This document shows, piece after piece, positions 1 to 9,514 of a stretch of DNA of 64,000 bases. The notes below the pieces were generated by a model. The model was not told the origin of the DNA. It saw only the letters and a program-made list of their open reading frames with translations, and ran no database searches. Source of the DNA: Adiantum capillus-veneris (taxonomy: Eukaryota > Streptophyta > Polypodiopsida > Polypodiales > Pteridaceae); contig CM043942.1 in assembly GCA_014529385.2 (NCBI GenBank), positions 7,191,001 to 7,255,000 on the forward strand, in the 5' to 3' direction. Position numbers and translations under genes: made by a program. Numbering within the stretch: position 1 is the first letter of the stretch; the number at the start of each line of letters is the position of its first letter.

Positions 1-337
1 TGGCTGATAATTCAGCTATGGGATGATGATTACATAATAGAATATGGTTAAGGAGAATTTAGAGAGTAATTATAGAGAATTATGACTAGGAATAAGCATA
101 ATAGACGAGAAATTTAGATGGTAGAGAAAGGAATTTACAGATGGCATTAATTAAACCGTGGTTACCGTGATTAAGGGCTGATAATCTTCTCGATTTTCTG
201 ATCTAATCGAGCTTCTTGAGACAAGAATTCGGCAGCACCTTCCTCCTTGCTTCTCCTTCAAAAGGTTTGTGAACCGGCAGCACCTTCCCAGTGTGTGTAG
301 GTGTGTGTGTATGCACTGTGTGTGTGTGTATGAGCAT

Positions 338-392
<55 letters not shown>

Positions 393-1112
393 CAGGCCTT
401 TAAATAGACTCCTACAGGCTGAAAATCGACCTGGGTTGCTAAATGCATATGGGAGTTTCTCCAGTTAAGCATGGCAAGTCTAGTTCCCTACTCACCAAGT
501 GTCAGGTTGGCTAGTTTAATTGACTCTGAGACTTAGTTACTGGCTTGGCAGCTTTCCCAGGACTCCCACAAGGCAAGAGGGCTCCCCCTAGCTACTAAAG
601 CTGATCTGGAGTGGCCTGGGACCTGTTCCCACATAGTCCCGGGCTCCGGTGCCTCCCCGCTCAATTTTTGGAAAAATTGATTTTTGGCTAAAATGGGTCA
701 TACGAGTCGGATTTTGATGCCGTAAATTGCTATACGGAGCTCTAACTAAGATGTACTGGACCGAGTGCCTACCATATTTAGCAGCCCACGGGGTCCGAAA
801 ATGCATTTTTTTGAAATTCGGGGTACGGGTGCAGTTTTTCGAGACGATCAAAACTGGACGGGTCGGGTGACCAAAAACTTGCTATTTTTGGATTTTTTTA
901 ACAAAAATTATTTTAATTCACATTTCGAAGCTTTAAAACATTCTAAACATCATGGCACTGACAGAATTTGGAAAATTGCTAAAAATAGTAACTTATTCCG
1001 TTATGTTCATTTTATGGTACAATGGTGCTCTTTTGATCGGGGTCAGAGACCTTACATTTGCAGAGGAACACAATATTAGTTTTGGCATCCTTCTTCCTAG
1101 TGGCTCATGCCT
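1..1112. other. Non-coding stretch left of gypsy copy A
   Basis: No protein family is recognisable on either strand. Short open frames exist but show no domain and have low-complexity or AT-rich composition. The part from about 480 to 1110 has the mixed look of a retroelement leader or LTR, but I found no TG...CA boundary, primer site or second copy in the window to prove it. The right edge is where integrase similarity of copy A stops. Confidence 0.5.
341..389. repeat. (TG)n microsatellite
   Basis: About 24 uninterrupted TG dinucleotides, preceded from about 292 by shorter imperfect TG runs broken by ATGCAC and ATGAGCATAAG. The minus-strand frame over it reads as a His-Thr repeat, which is a by-product of the repeat and not a protein. 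Confidence 0.97.
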
Positions 1113-1289
1113 CGGCATTTGGTTAAGTAATCTGTGGTGACAATAATATATTGCACCTAAGTTTTGCATGTCGGTGGTTGTATCAGACCCACAAAGTCTA
1201 TACTGCACTTAGCAAATGCACGTGCTCCCATCATAGTTCGCAGTGGCATACTATCAGTTTGTGTTGGCATCTTTGCTTATTGACATGAA
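1113..1289 (-). pseudogene. gypsy integrase catalytic core start (copy A, truncated)
   Basis: Minus-strand translation gives MMGARAFAKCSIDFVGLI, which contains the first Asp of the D-D-E triad (IDFVG), followed after one stop by QYIIVTTDYLTK. Similarity ends there, so the second Asp and the Glu are lost. The right neighbour in reading order is unrelated DNA, which marks a deletion or insertion breakpoint. Confidence 0.8.
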
Positions 1290-1889
1290 TCACATGGTCC
1301 AACAAATTCTTTTGCATCGGCAAACAAGGTTCGCCACCAAATGCGTGCCATCAGTAAAGCTTTGGCTATGGTTTTTCTGAGAGAAGTGACCCCCTGCTAG
1401 GGCTGTGTGTGCTTTCTCTAAAATAGAAAGATATTCCTCTTCATTGGCACAGAGTCTAAGTTGTTGGTCTTTCCCTTGTCGTCGATAGAGGTGATTCCCC
1501 ATCATTGCATAGTTGGCTGCTTCGGACTCTATTGAACTTCATCTTCGTTTACTCATGTCTTCTGGGAATATTCTTTTAATTTGATATTCTACTAGGTATC
1601 TACTCCACTGTGGTGTCATTGAAATATGAAATAATGTGGCATGGGGTATGGTGGCTCTTTTCTTACATTGAGAACAATCATTCAAGTAATTATGAGCATC
1701 TCTCTTCATGGTAGCCCATTAAACTCCCAACCAAGTCAATCATCGTAAAGTTTGATCTGGTGCAAAATGCAGACCTACTACCGTGGCATGAGCTTGACTC
1801 AAGTAGGCTCCTTTCTCCTAAGGGTTAATGCACAAAACCAGGATTCCATCCTTGTTTTTGCAATACAACCTTCCATCCAACAATTGATA
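1290..1889 (-). pseudogene. duplicated integrase zinc-binding (HHCC) modules (copy A)
   Basis: Two related modules follow each other. The first starts at GRLYCKNKDGILVLCINP (about 1885) and runs through a degraded His/Cys region to about 1560, followed by the spacer ATLFHISMTPQWSRYLVEY. The second starts at NHLYRRQGKDQQLRLCANEE (about 1495) and includes the HFSQK segment and a CKR-C pair. Both begin with the same G-LY---DG-LR-C pattern. Copies B and C show the same two-module layout, so this is ancestral to the lineage. Confidence 0.75.
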
Positions 1890-2420
1890 TAGGGTGGATT
1901 GCTCTATCAATCGTGGTATGATTGGGATTGATATTTGGGAATCTACTTGTGCTATGGTCATTAAGGATACAAGATCTTCTGAAAATCTTGGAACCATTTC
2001 CACAAAGAACAAATATGCATATGGTAAATCATTGTCTACCCCTTTGGGTGCTTGTTCTATGGTGAGTCTTGACAGATGATTTGCTCTTTGGTGTGTGGTG
2101 CCCTTTTTGACTACCATTGTAAAGTCAAATTCAAATAAGATGATGAACCATCTCAAAACCCTTCCTGTGTTGCACGTTCTGTTCATCACCAAATAGAGTA
2201 AGGCTTCATGGTCTACGAAAAAGACAAACTTGCCAGCTAGCAAGTATTGTCAAAATTTCTTGACTGAATACACCATACCAAGACCTTCTCTTTCCGTGGT
2301 TCTGTAGTTCTTTTCTGCTAGGTTTAATTATCGAGTAGCATAGGAGATAGGAAAATCCATGGTTCCCTCTCTTGACTGGGCTAAGATGCGGCTAAGATGC
2401 AACCAATAGAAAAACTCGAA
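1890..2420 (-). pseudogene. gypsy RNase H domain (copy A)
   Basis: The frame at 1818-2243 opens with FVFFVDHEALLYLV, the RNase H region containing the conserved Asp-His pair. It continues with GRVLRWFIILFEFDFTMVVK and HQRANHLSRL, the family's equivalent of the C-terminal HQxADxLSR signature; Ala-Asp is changed to Ala-Asn, a mutated catalytic position. The part upstream to about 2420 contains the YTTTER-like segment in another frame. Confidence 0.8.
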
Positions 2421-2925
2421 GCATCCACATGCACATGGAACACTTTAGTCTAATTTGGAGCTTTCAATATTGGTGCTGTGGTCAAATATTATTTAAGCTT
2501 TTGGAACGATTTCTTACATTTGTTGGTCCATTCAAAATGAGTGATAAGGCTATAAATGGGTTTAGCTATTACTACATACATGTAGATAAATCTATGATAA
2601 TAACCACAATGTCTCATAAATGCTTGAACTTCTTTGATCGATGTTGGTCTAGCCATTTTAGCAATCATTGCCACCTTCTCCACATTTGTGGATATACCAT
2701 TTTTTGGTACATTATGTCCAAGAATTTTGCCTTTTCTATCCATAAAAACACACTTTTTATGATTTAAGCAAATCCTAAATAGATGGATATCTCAAAGATA
2801 CATTGTAGATGTTCAAAATGACTCTCTCATTTTGTGGAGTGCATACAAAGATCATCCATGTATACTTCCAAGTAATTCCAAAGATATTCCTTAAAAGCAT
2901 GGCTCATAAGTCTTTGAAATATTGA
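2421..2925 (-). pseudogene. gypsy reverse transcriptase, C-terminal part (copy A)
   Basis: The minus strand encodes FQRLMSHAFKEYL followed by YMDDL, the RT catalytic motif with both metal-binding aspartates (around 2850-2866). Then come the thumb motifs ILGHNVPKNGIST and HCGYYHRFIYMY, inside an open frame at 2489-2743. The fingers half of RT is absent because the sequence switches to copia RT at about 2915-2930. The frame is shifted between YMDD and the thumb. The product would be non-functional. Confidence 0.85.
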
Positions 2926-3765
2926 CCATAAAGAGTCTTTTCTAACTAACACACCAAGTCTTCAGTGCCTTTCTGAACAGAACTTTCTGGCTGCTGCATA
3001 TGGACTTCTTCTTGAAGATCACCATGCAAGAACACCGTCTTGAAATCAATCTGCTCAAGTTTCATGTCTTCTTTAGCAATCAACACAAGTACACACCGCA
3101 GAGTAGTCATCTTGACAATCGGAGAAATGATCTCATCAAAGTCAATACCCTGATGTTGCTTAAATCCTTTAGCAACAAGTCGTGCCTTGTACCTGGGTTT
3201 ATTATCATGAGGTGTAACTTTTTGCTTATACACCCATTTGCATGGTAATTCCTTTTTACCTTTAGGCAACCGAACTTCCAAGTTTGATTCTTATGGAGTG
3301 AGTCCATTTCTGATTGCATAGCTTTCTTCCACTTTCCCTTGTCATCCATTGACATGGCTTCCATATAGCAGGAAGGCTCTCCGCAATCTGTCAACATAAT
3401 GTAGTCCAATGAGGGAGTAAATCTATCAGGCGGCCTTGAAGCTCTTGTAGACCTTCTTGAGCCTGTTGTCCCTCAGTAGCATCTTGTACTACATGAGAAT
3501 TCTAGCCTTGTTGTCTAACATTAGGCACTTTAGCCCTATTGTGAACAACTCCATCTTCTTGGAAGATAACTCTCCTGACCTCCACTGTATGCATAGTCTT
3601 CTTATGCATCTTCTCTTCATTGAAGTATACTTCATTGCTGCAAATAAGCTTTTTTACTTTAGGATCCCATAACCAAAATGCCATCTCGCCAGGATTTCCA
3701 TAACCAAGAAATATGCATTTCTTTGACTTAGGAGCCAACTTGCTTTTGTTAACCACCGACGTCCA
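2926..3765 (-). pseudogene. Ty1/copia integrase C-terminus to RT N-terminus fragment
   Basis: The minus-strand frame at 3502-3756 has SKLAPKSKKCIFLGYG and FWLWDPKVKKLICSNEVYFN, the conserved linker after the copia integrase. Next comes DCGEPSCYMEAMSMDDKGKW, then after a frameshift near 3280 LPKGKKELPCKWVYKQK, RYKARLVAKGFKQHQGIDF and EQIDFKTVFLHGDLQEE, the start of copia RT. It ends at LEKTLYG (about 2925), where gypsy RT of copy A takes over in another frame. Both ends are truncated; the upstream edge is about 3765. Confidence 0.9.
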
Positions 3766-3778
3766 CTTCTAGTAGTCA

Positions 3779-4018
3779 TGGGCTGGGCTTATCGATCCAA
3801 TAGGGTAAGAGTGATCGCTGATGAGAGGTACACTCTAACTGGAACATTCAAGGGTTAGTTGGTTAAGCACGGGCACCCAAGTGTGAATGTGCGAGCTCAT
3901 ATAAAAGTCACCTAAACCTAAAAATCACTCATTCTCTCATTTGGGCAATTGAAGAGTGCTCTTGCTCCATCTCCATCTTCTTCTTCATCTCCTTGTGTGT
4001 GTGTATGCATGAGAGTGC

Positions 4019-4085
<67 letters not shown>

Positions 4086-4303
4086 AGCATTGCGAGGGCA
4101 TGGCGGTTGAGTGTAGCACGGTGGTAGCTCCGTCTTCTTCACGGCGAAGAATCCTCCACAAAGGCGAGCATAGGGCGGTGAGTGACACACGGTTGCTCGC
4201 TTGAGCTTGCTAGATTAGTGTGGTTGTGTACTTGCAGCCATTTGTGGCTCACACACAGTGTAAAACAAGTCCCTTGCTTTGACACATGCGACAAATGTGC
4301 ACA
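3779..4303 (+). repeat. Candidate LTR with TATA box and (GA)n leader
   Basis: The stretch ends in ACA a few bases before a PBS-like sequence, and it contains CATATAAAAG at 3898-3907 followed by a pyrimidine-rich segment, as expected for a promoter in an LTR. Its length (about 525 bp) is close to the 563-bp LTR of copy B. The left edge is a guess: the first TG after copia similarity stops. No partner LTR was found in the window. Confidence 0.45.
4021..4081. repeat. (GA)n microsatellite
   Basis: About 30 GA dinucleotides without interruption, lying just downstream of the TATA-like box of the candidate LTR. The Arg-Glu and Ser-Leu repeat frames over it are by-products of the dinucleotide repeat. 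Confidence 0.97.
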
Positions 4304-4307
4304 TTTT

Positions 4308-4325
4308 TGGCACCACTGTCGGGGA
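4308..4325 (+). other. Candidate primer-binding site (tRNA-Asp-like)
   Basis: TGGCACCACTGTCGGGGA resembles the PBS complementary to plant tRNA-Asp used by Athila/Tat-type elements (as I recall, TGGCGCCGTTGCCGGGGA). All the differences are transitions. It lies 4 bases after a possible LTR end. A similar site sits at the start of copy B. Confidence 0.5.
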
Positions 4326-5091
4326 AATGTCCTGCACTAAGCTCGAATAGCACTCTATGCTGTTTTGTGGTGCGATGTGAAATGTAGGAAAGGTAGAGAA
4401 AGAAGGTGTGTGGCTTGTTGAGAAGGATTTGTGAACTTTGTTTTTGCTGCAGTGTAATGTTTTTTGTTAATAAGGTGTTATATTTTTTGTTATGAGGTAC
4501 TGTTTTCTGTTGATAAGGTGTTAGCTTTAAGATATTGGATCTATAATGCTAGATGTGTAAGGTACAATAAGTAGATGTTTTAGTTAATTAGTTGTTGTAG
4601 TACTGTGTTAGTGTGTAATAGTAGCTCTGTTAGTTTCAAGTAGGTAGGTTAGGTGTGTGTGTGCTCGCGTGCGGCGCGGCCGTGGGGACCTTATCCAAAA
4701 AGAAAGAATTCTACAATTTTTTTTTTAAATTTTTGTTAAAAAAAGGTAGGACCGAGATCGGGAACATTCCCCAAGCCCAAGCCCATGCTCAGGCTCAGGC
4801 CTCAGTCACCCTTTCGAATTACTTATTTTAGCGTCACGCGCCTAAGTAAAAATCGACCCTTTTGAGGACCTTCGGAGCTTTGAGTAACCGAATGTTGTGT
4901 TGTAAAGGACACCACAACCCCCTGAGCAATACGTTTGTTTTGAACTATCACACGCACTAATCCAAAAACCGATCGTAAAAAGACATTAAAAAACATCAAA
5001 AAATGAGTGAAAATGGGGTGCAAAACGCCCAAAAAATCAAGCGGTTAACCTTCGAGGGTATTCGTCGACGCTTGTAGGGTGCCAAAGGCAC
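4326..5091 (+). other. Leader of the plus-strand element, no gene seen
   Basis: Between the PBS-like site and the first open frame lies about 770 bp with poly-T and poly-A runs and repeated GTTNTT-type words. No palindrome array like those of copies B and C is present. No coding similarity is seen on either strand. Confidence 0.4.
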
Positions 5092-5361
5092 ATGCATCTT
5101 CACTTTGGTCGTGTTCTAGAGGCCGAGCAACTAGTGAGCATTTCGACTTACGCGAGTTCTCAATACCCACCTACCTTAGGTTCCGGGCCCTCAACGAGAA
5201 CCCAAGGTAGTGCCACTCAGGACCCACATATTGCGTCTAGTGACTCTTCCTCTGACTACGACATCATGGAGGGTTACCCAATGCCTAATCTAGATAGCTC
5301 AAGCCAAGACATGCATGCCATGGGCCCACGGTCCGGGCCGAGTGCGTGCTTAGCCGCTTGA
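5092..5361 (+). CDS. Short unrecognised ORF, possibly a gag N-terminus
   Basis: This 89-residue frame is rich in Ser, Asp and Pro and reads DSSSDYDIMEGYPMPNLDSS near its middle. Its only support as gag is position: it follows a candidate LTR, PBS and leader on the same strand. It has no domain that I recognise and ends just before copy B integrase sequence begins on the opposite strand (about 5405), so the rest of the element is gone. It could equally be a chance frame. Confidence 0.25.
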   Translation: MHLHFGRVLEAEQLVSISTYASSQYPPTLGSGPSTRTQGSATQDPHIASSDSSSDYDIMEGYPMPNLDSSSQDMHAMGPRSGPSACLAA

Positions 5362-5404
5362 AGGAAACCTTTAGTAGAGCCACTCGCTCCGAACATGGAG
5401 CTGG

Positions 5405-6371
5405 CGATGTAAATTAAATTTCTTTGTTGTTTTAACGTGTAAACCAAGACATAATGGCCCATTTTGAATTTTTTGGAGCATACATGCTTATCAAAAAATT
5501 ATTTTTGCCTTCGTTTTTGTGCGTAGATAGAAGCTACTGCTTTCAAGCGAAGCTCATCTAGTTTTTCAAGGTCATCTATATGTGATGACATTTCATGACT
5601 TGTCCACTCCAAACATTTTGCTACTCTTAGGGTTGGGATTAAGAATTCTATAGGGAGTATAGCATTAAGTACAAACACCATGTTGTACGGTGTTGTGCCT
5701 ATCGAGGTTTTGTAAGCAATCCTATACGCCCATAAAGTTGAATGTAGTTTCTGATCCCAATCCATTCTAGATTTTGATACTATCTTAGTTAAGATTGTGC
5801 ATAGAGTCTTATTTGTAGCTTCTGCTTGGCCATTAGCTTGTGGGTGGTAGGGAGCCAACTTCTTATGAACTATCATGAAGTCTTTAAGAAGATTTTCAGT
5901 TATCTTTTTTATGAAATGTGTGCCTCGATCACTAACAATTTCTATAGGTAGAACAAATCTAACAAAGACATTTTTGTATAGAAATTGTGCAGTAGTCCTG
6001 GCATGAGCCTTTTGTGTAGCTTTAGCTTCTACCCACTTTGTGAGATAATCTGTGGCTACAATGATGTACTGCGCATGTGTTTTGTAAGCAGGGGGTGATA
6101 TTGGTCCTACAAAGTCTATTCTCCACTTGGCAAAGGCTCTGGCTCCCATCATTGGCCGTAAGGGCATATCATCCCGTTTTATTGATACGTTGGTTTGTTG
6201 ACAAGACTTACATCCTTTTGTATACTCGTTTGCGTCCATATGTAAGGTTGGCCACCATATTCCCGAGGTGAGGACAATTTTTGATGTCTTTTTCCTTGAG
6301 AAATGGCCCCCACTAATCCCTCCATGTGCTTGTTCTAGGATTGGAACGTACATGTCCTCCGTTGCACACAT
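5405..6371 (-). CDS. Integrase: second HHCC module, D-D-E core and C-terminal domain (copy B)
   Basis: The open frame at 5499-6371 (290 aa) is the longest intact pol segment here. Residues 14-60 form the zinc module: His in QAHGG and GHF, GIWWPTLHMDANEY, then CKSC. The catalytic triad is visible as IDFVGPI (first Asp), EIVSDRGTHF (second Asp) and ANGQAEATNKTL (Glu). After the frame's stop, another frame reads FKMGHYVLVYTLKQ, the usual gypsy integrase C-terminal motif, to about 5405. Integrase inserts the element's cDNA into chromosomes. The frame starts inside the domain, so it is part of a broken polyprotein and not a separate gene. Confidence 0.93.
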
Positions 6372-6485
6372 CCTAAGTTGGTTATCCTTTCCCCTTTCAT
6401 AAAGTTGATTTTCAATCAGAGTGAAATCACGAGCTTCTATTTCTATCGTTCTCTGTCGTGCTTTGGTGATATTTTCAAGAAATGC

Positions 6486-6860
6486 CTATCTTTCCAAGTA
6501 GTCAACAATGTATTGACTCCATTCTGGCGTAAGTGTTATTTGAAACAATGTGGCATGTTCAATGGTTGAGCTTGATTTGCATTTGACACAACAAGTAATA
6601 TATTCGTGAACATCAATGTGCATAGTCGGCCAATACACTCCTAATTGTCCTATTCGTTGGAAAATTTTTGTGGCTGAACAATGAAACGTTAACACCTGAA
6701 TATGCACTTCAAGCAAATATGTTTTATATTCCTTAGGGTTTATGCACACTCTTAGGATGCCATCAGAGCCTACAATATACAAACATCCTCCAACCAATTG
6801 AAAGTTCGTAGCTTGGCGAATCGTTTTTTGTTTAAAGTCTAGGTCCATTTTATCAAATTT
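6486..6860 (-). CDS. Extra zinc-binding (HHCC-like) module and spacer (copy B)
   Basis: A 120-aa open frame lies between RNase H and the canonical integrase zinc module. It reads GGCLYIVGSDGILRVCINP, a His-rich stretch (EVHIQVLTFHCS), GVYWPTMHIDVHEY and CCVKCKS, then the spacer ATLFQITLTPEWSQYIVDYL. The segment from G-LY to the CxxC pair parallels the zinc module of the downstream integrase almost position by position, so it looks like an internal duplication. Copies A and C carry it too. Its role is unknown; a second DNA- or RNA-binding or multimerisation surface is possible. Confidence 0.8.
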   Translation of the reverse strand, partial: KFDKMDLDFKQKTIRQATNFQLVGGCLYIVGSDGILRVCINPKEYKTYLLEVHIQVLTFHCSATKIFQRIGQLGVYWPTMHIDVHEYITCCVKCKSSSTIEHATLFQITLTPEWSQYIVDYLER

Positions 6861-7440
6861 CCCACCCTATGATGGTAGCTTGACGATCTCTTGGGACCGC
6901 TTAGGTACCACTTCTATATTGAAGAGATATGCATCCGGTAGATCATCATCCACTCCCTCTGGATCATCTCCATTAGCTAATCGAGAGAGGTGGTCTGCTC
7001 GAAGATGTATCTTCCCCTTCTTAACCACTACGGTAAAGTCAAACTCCAACAATATGATGAATTATCTTACGATTCGTCCAGTGGTGCATGGTTTATTGAC
7101 AAGGTATAAAAGGGCTTGATGGTCTGTGAAAAACAAAAACTTACTTGCGAGGAGATAATGCCAAAATTTCTTAACGGCATAAATCATTCCAAGCCCCTCT
7201 CTCTCAGTAGTTGTGTAATTCCTTTCGACATGATTTAGTTGTCGACTAAATAGCTGACTAGGACATCCATGGTTCCCTCTCCTGGTTGAGCTAGAATACA
7301 TCTGATAGCAAATGCAGATGCATCTATATGGACGTGATATTTTTTCCCAATCAGGCGCTCGTAGCACTGGAGCGGATACAAGGGCATCTTTTAATTTCTT
7401 AAAGGATTCCTCGCACTTATCTATCCATTCAAAGATTACG
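6861..7440 (-). pseudogene. RNase H domain (copy B, frameshifted)
   Basis: The frame at 7062-7805 continues from RT into RNase H. A shift scrambles the first DAS-like strand near 7300, after which the frame recovers at ERNYTTTEREGLGMIYAVKK and FLFFTDHQALLYLVNKP. A further frame at 6867-7052 carries LEFDFTVVVKKGK and HLRADHLSRL, the C-terminal signature. RNase H degrades the RNA strand during reverse transcription. The double shift makes this copy non-functional as written. Confidence 0.85.
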
Positions 7441-8640
7441 ATAAGTCTATACAATGGTTGTGCAATAATTGCATACATGTGTATGAACCTCCTGTAATAA
7501 CCACAATGTCCCATGAAACACTGTACTTGCTTTGCATTGATCGGCTTAGGCATCTTGATAATCACCTTAGTTTTATCCAAATGTGTGGAAATGCCATGTT
7601 CCGAGACAATATGCCCCAAGATTCGTCCTTGTCTTACCATGAAAACACATTTTTTTGGGTTAAGGCAAATCCTATATGTCTTGCATTTCTCAAATACCTT
7701 TTTGACGTGCTCCACATGTTCCTCTCTTTGCAGAGAGTGTACACATAGGTCATCCATATAGATTTCCAAGAAATTCCTTAAGTACTCCTTGAAGGCATGT
7801 GCCATCGATCTTTAACATGTACCTGGCAGGTGCATTTGTTAACCCAAAGGGCATGAACCGATATGAAAATATGCCCCATTCTGCGACAAGTGCCATTTTA
7901 TATTGGTCCTCGGGTGCAATTGCAAGTTGACTTAGCCAGAGAACCCATCCAAGAAGGAATATGCATGCTTTCCTGCCACTCGTTCAAGGACGTGGTCCGC
8001 AATTGGCAAGGTATAGTTATCCCTTATTGTGGCTGCATTGAATTTTTGAGGTTGACACACACTTAGAGTTTGCCATTATTTTTGGGTACAACAACGATTG
8101 GGGATACCCAATCAGTGTGTTCTATCTCATAGATAAACTCCGCGTCTTTCAGTTTATCAATCTCCTCCTTGATACACTTAGCAAAGGTGTCATTGTATGT
8201 GTAAGGCCTTTGTCTACTTGGTTTTGCATCAGGTTTTAATGGGATAGTATGCTGACATATTGTCAGATCCATGCCCTTTAAGTGCTTGTAAGACCATGCA
8301 AACACAAACTTATATTCTTGAAGAAGGCTTGAAAGCTCCTCTTCCTCATCTTGGCTCAGGTCTGTGGCTATATATACGAGTTGTGGTGTCTCTCCAGGTT
8401 GTGCTAGGTCTACTGCCTTTGCATCTTTCGGCCCATCATAGGACTCTTTCTCTTGTCGCTCTCTTCCGGGCTGTGTCAGCACTATCTTCCGGTCTTGAAT
8501 GGTGAACTTTCTGTAATGGGATGGTACACTCCTATTGTTTCTAATATTGTCTTTCTCATCCTCTCTGCTGTCTGTTTTGGTTGTCCATACTTCCCTTAGA
8601 GTCTTCTTGAGCTCTTGGTACCTTTTCTTATGTATGAACT
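7441..8640 (-). pseudogene. Reverse transcriptase (copy B, broken)
   Basis: The N-terminal part is open at 8063-8482, with FAWSYKHLKGMD, CQHTIPLKPDAKPSRQRPY and DWVSPIVVVPKNNGKL. A stop follows directly, then frameshifted palm sequence down to about 7810 (FMPFGLTNAPA in the third frame). The 7062-7805 frame then gives AHAFKEYLRNFLEIYMDDL, with the catalytic YMDD, and ILGHIVSEHGIST and FMGHCGYYRRFIHMYA of the thumb. The RYQELKK region upstream of the 8482 frame also matches copy C. Disruptions lie between fingers and palm. Confidence 0.9.
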
Positions 8641-8744
8641 TCGGTTCTTCTAAATTCCTTTTCTCCTCTTTTGGATTTAGTTTCTACCTTCAGCCTCTGA
8701 GTTCATTTTTCTACATCCCTAGGATTGTTTTTTGTCCTAGGGTC

Positions 8745-9509
8745 TCAATCTTGAGAGAATTGAGCTGATATTTTGTTTTTAATGTAGTCTTTTGCCTTTA
8801 CCAGAGATAAGAATTCCATTCTATTTTTAATGTTTGGCACTGGGTTATCTCTGGCCTTGTGAGCTTCCTTCCATTTTTTGTAATGTGCTTGAAGTCTTGG
8901 TTTTCGATTTGGAAATTTGTAAAACCTTACATCAAGTATCATTTCCTCTAGCTCACTGGGGCTGTCAGAACATTCATTATCTGCATCATCATCTCGTTCA
9001 ATATGATTTGTAGAATTGTGGAGCAGCTTCCCATTCATTTCTCGTCGATGTTCAATTTTTCTTGATTGACCTGAGATTTGGTAATCATCATCTTCTATTA
9101 ACACAACCATGTAATATGGAACTACATCATACCCATTCTGGTCACAAAACTTAGTCGTCGACCCCTCCGTAGTAGCACACACATCTAAGGTTTCTAGAAT
9201 ATGTGTCCATTCTAAAGGTTCTAAGGACTCTTCTGGAAAAGGTTTTGGAATGTATTTCGTATCCTTGATTACTCTGTCTAGAATATATTCTTCTTGTTTT
9301 AGGCTTCCACAATTGGATACCCCACACATCCATAACTCTTTTGGTTTACCTAGCCAGTTGGGGAGTTCTGATTCTACTATCATGGCAGAATCAAACTCTT
9401 CTACCGAGATTCTGTCGACATCTTTGTGGCTATGGTCTTTAAGGTTTATTCTTGTAGTAGTCTCCATGTGTCTGAGGTATATGTGATTGTGGCCCCAATC
9501 TTGGACCAT
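8745..9509 (-). CDS. Conserved extra domain between protease and RT (copy B)
   Basis: This 254-aa open frame has no domain that I recognise. It begins with the tail of the protease region (MVQDWGHNHIYLR). It then contains RINLKDHSHKDV, LPNWLGKP, MCGVSNCGSL, FPEESLEPLEWTHILETLDV and an acidic stretch, DDDADNECSDSPSELEEMI. Copy C carries the same domain at 46362-46740 (RVNLKDHTYRDV, VPSWLNKD, MCGAS, FEWTQILATMDV). Conservation of short motifs across two degenerate copies argues that it was translated as part of the polyprotein. Confidence 0.7.
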   Translation of the reverse strand: MVQDWGHNHIYLRHMETTTRINLKDHSHKDVDRISVEEFDSAMIVESELPNWLGKPKELWMCGVSNCGSLKQEEYILDRVIKDTKYIPKPFPEESLEPLEWTHILETLDVCATTEGSTTKFCDQNGYDVVPYYMVVLIEDDDYQISGQSRKIEHRREMNGKLLHNSTNHIERDDDADNECSDSPSELEEMILDVRFYKFPNRKPRLQAHYKKWKEAHKARDNPVPNIKNRMEFLSLVKAKDYIKNKISAQFSQD

Positions 9510-9514
9510 CTTTA

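Larger units (their letters stand above)
1113..2925 (-). mobile_element. Ty3/gypsy pol fragment, copy A (truncated both ends)
   Basis: On the minus strand, from high to low coordinates, it reads RT palm and thumb, RNase H, a first zinc module, a second zinc module and the beginning of the integrase core. It is collinear with copy B (5.4-16.4 kb) and copy C (40.7-55.7 kb). There is no gag, protease or LTR. It is cut inside RT at about 2920, where copia sequence begins, and inside the integrase core at about 1113, just after a DYLTK segment. Several stops and frameshifts interrupt it, so it is a dead fragment. Confidence 0.9.

Noticed and set aside
203-472. 89-aa minus-strand frame rich in His-Thr
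   Set aside because: It is the translation of the (TG)n microsatellite; there is no independent support. The same applies to the frames over the (GA)n tract at 4.0 kb and the (CA)n tract at 28.1 kb.
588-851. 87-aa minus-strand frame and overlapping plus frame at 765-1079
   Set aside because: No domain, and the two frames are shadows of each other. The region lacks any other sign of coding.
3846-3880. tRNA-like A box (TTAGTTGGTTAAGCAC) on the plus strand
   Set aside because: No B box follows at the right distance, and the segment sits inside a candidate LTR upstream of its TATA box.
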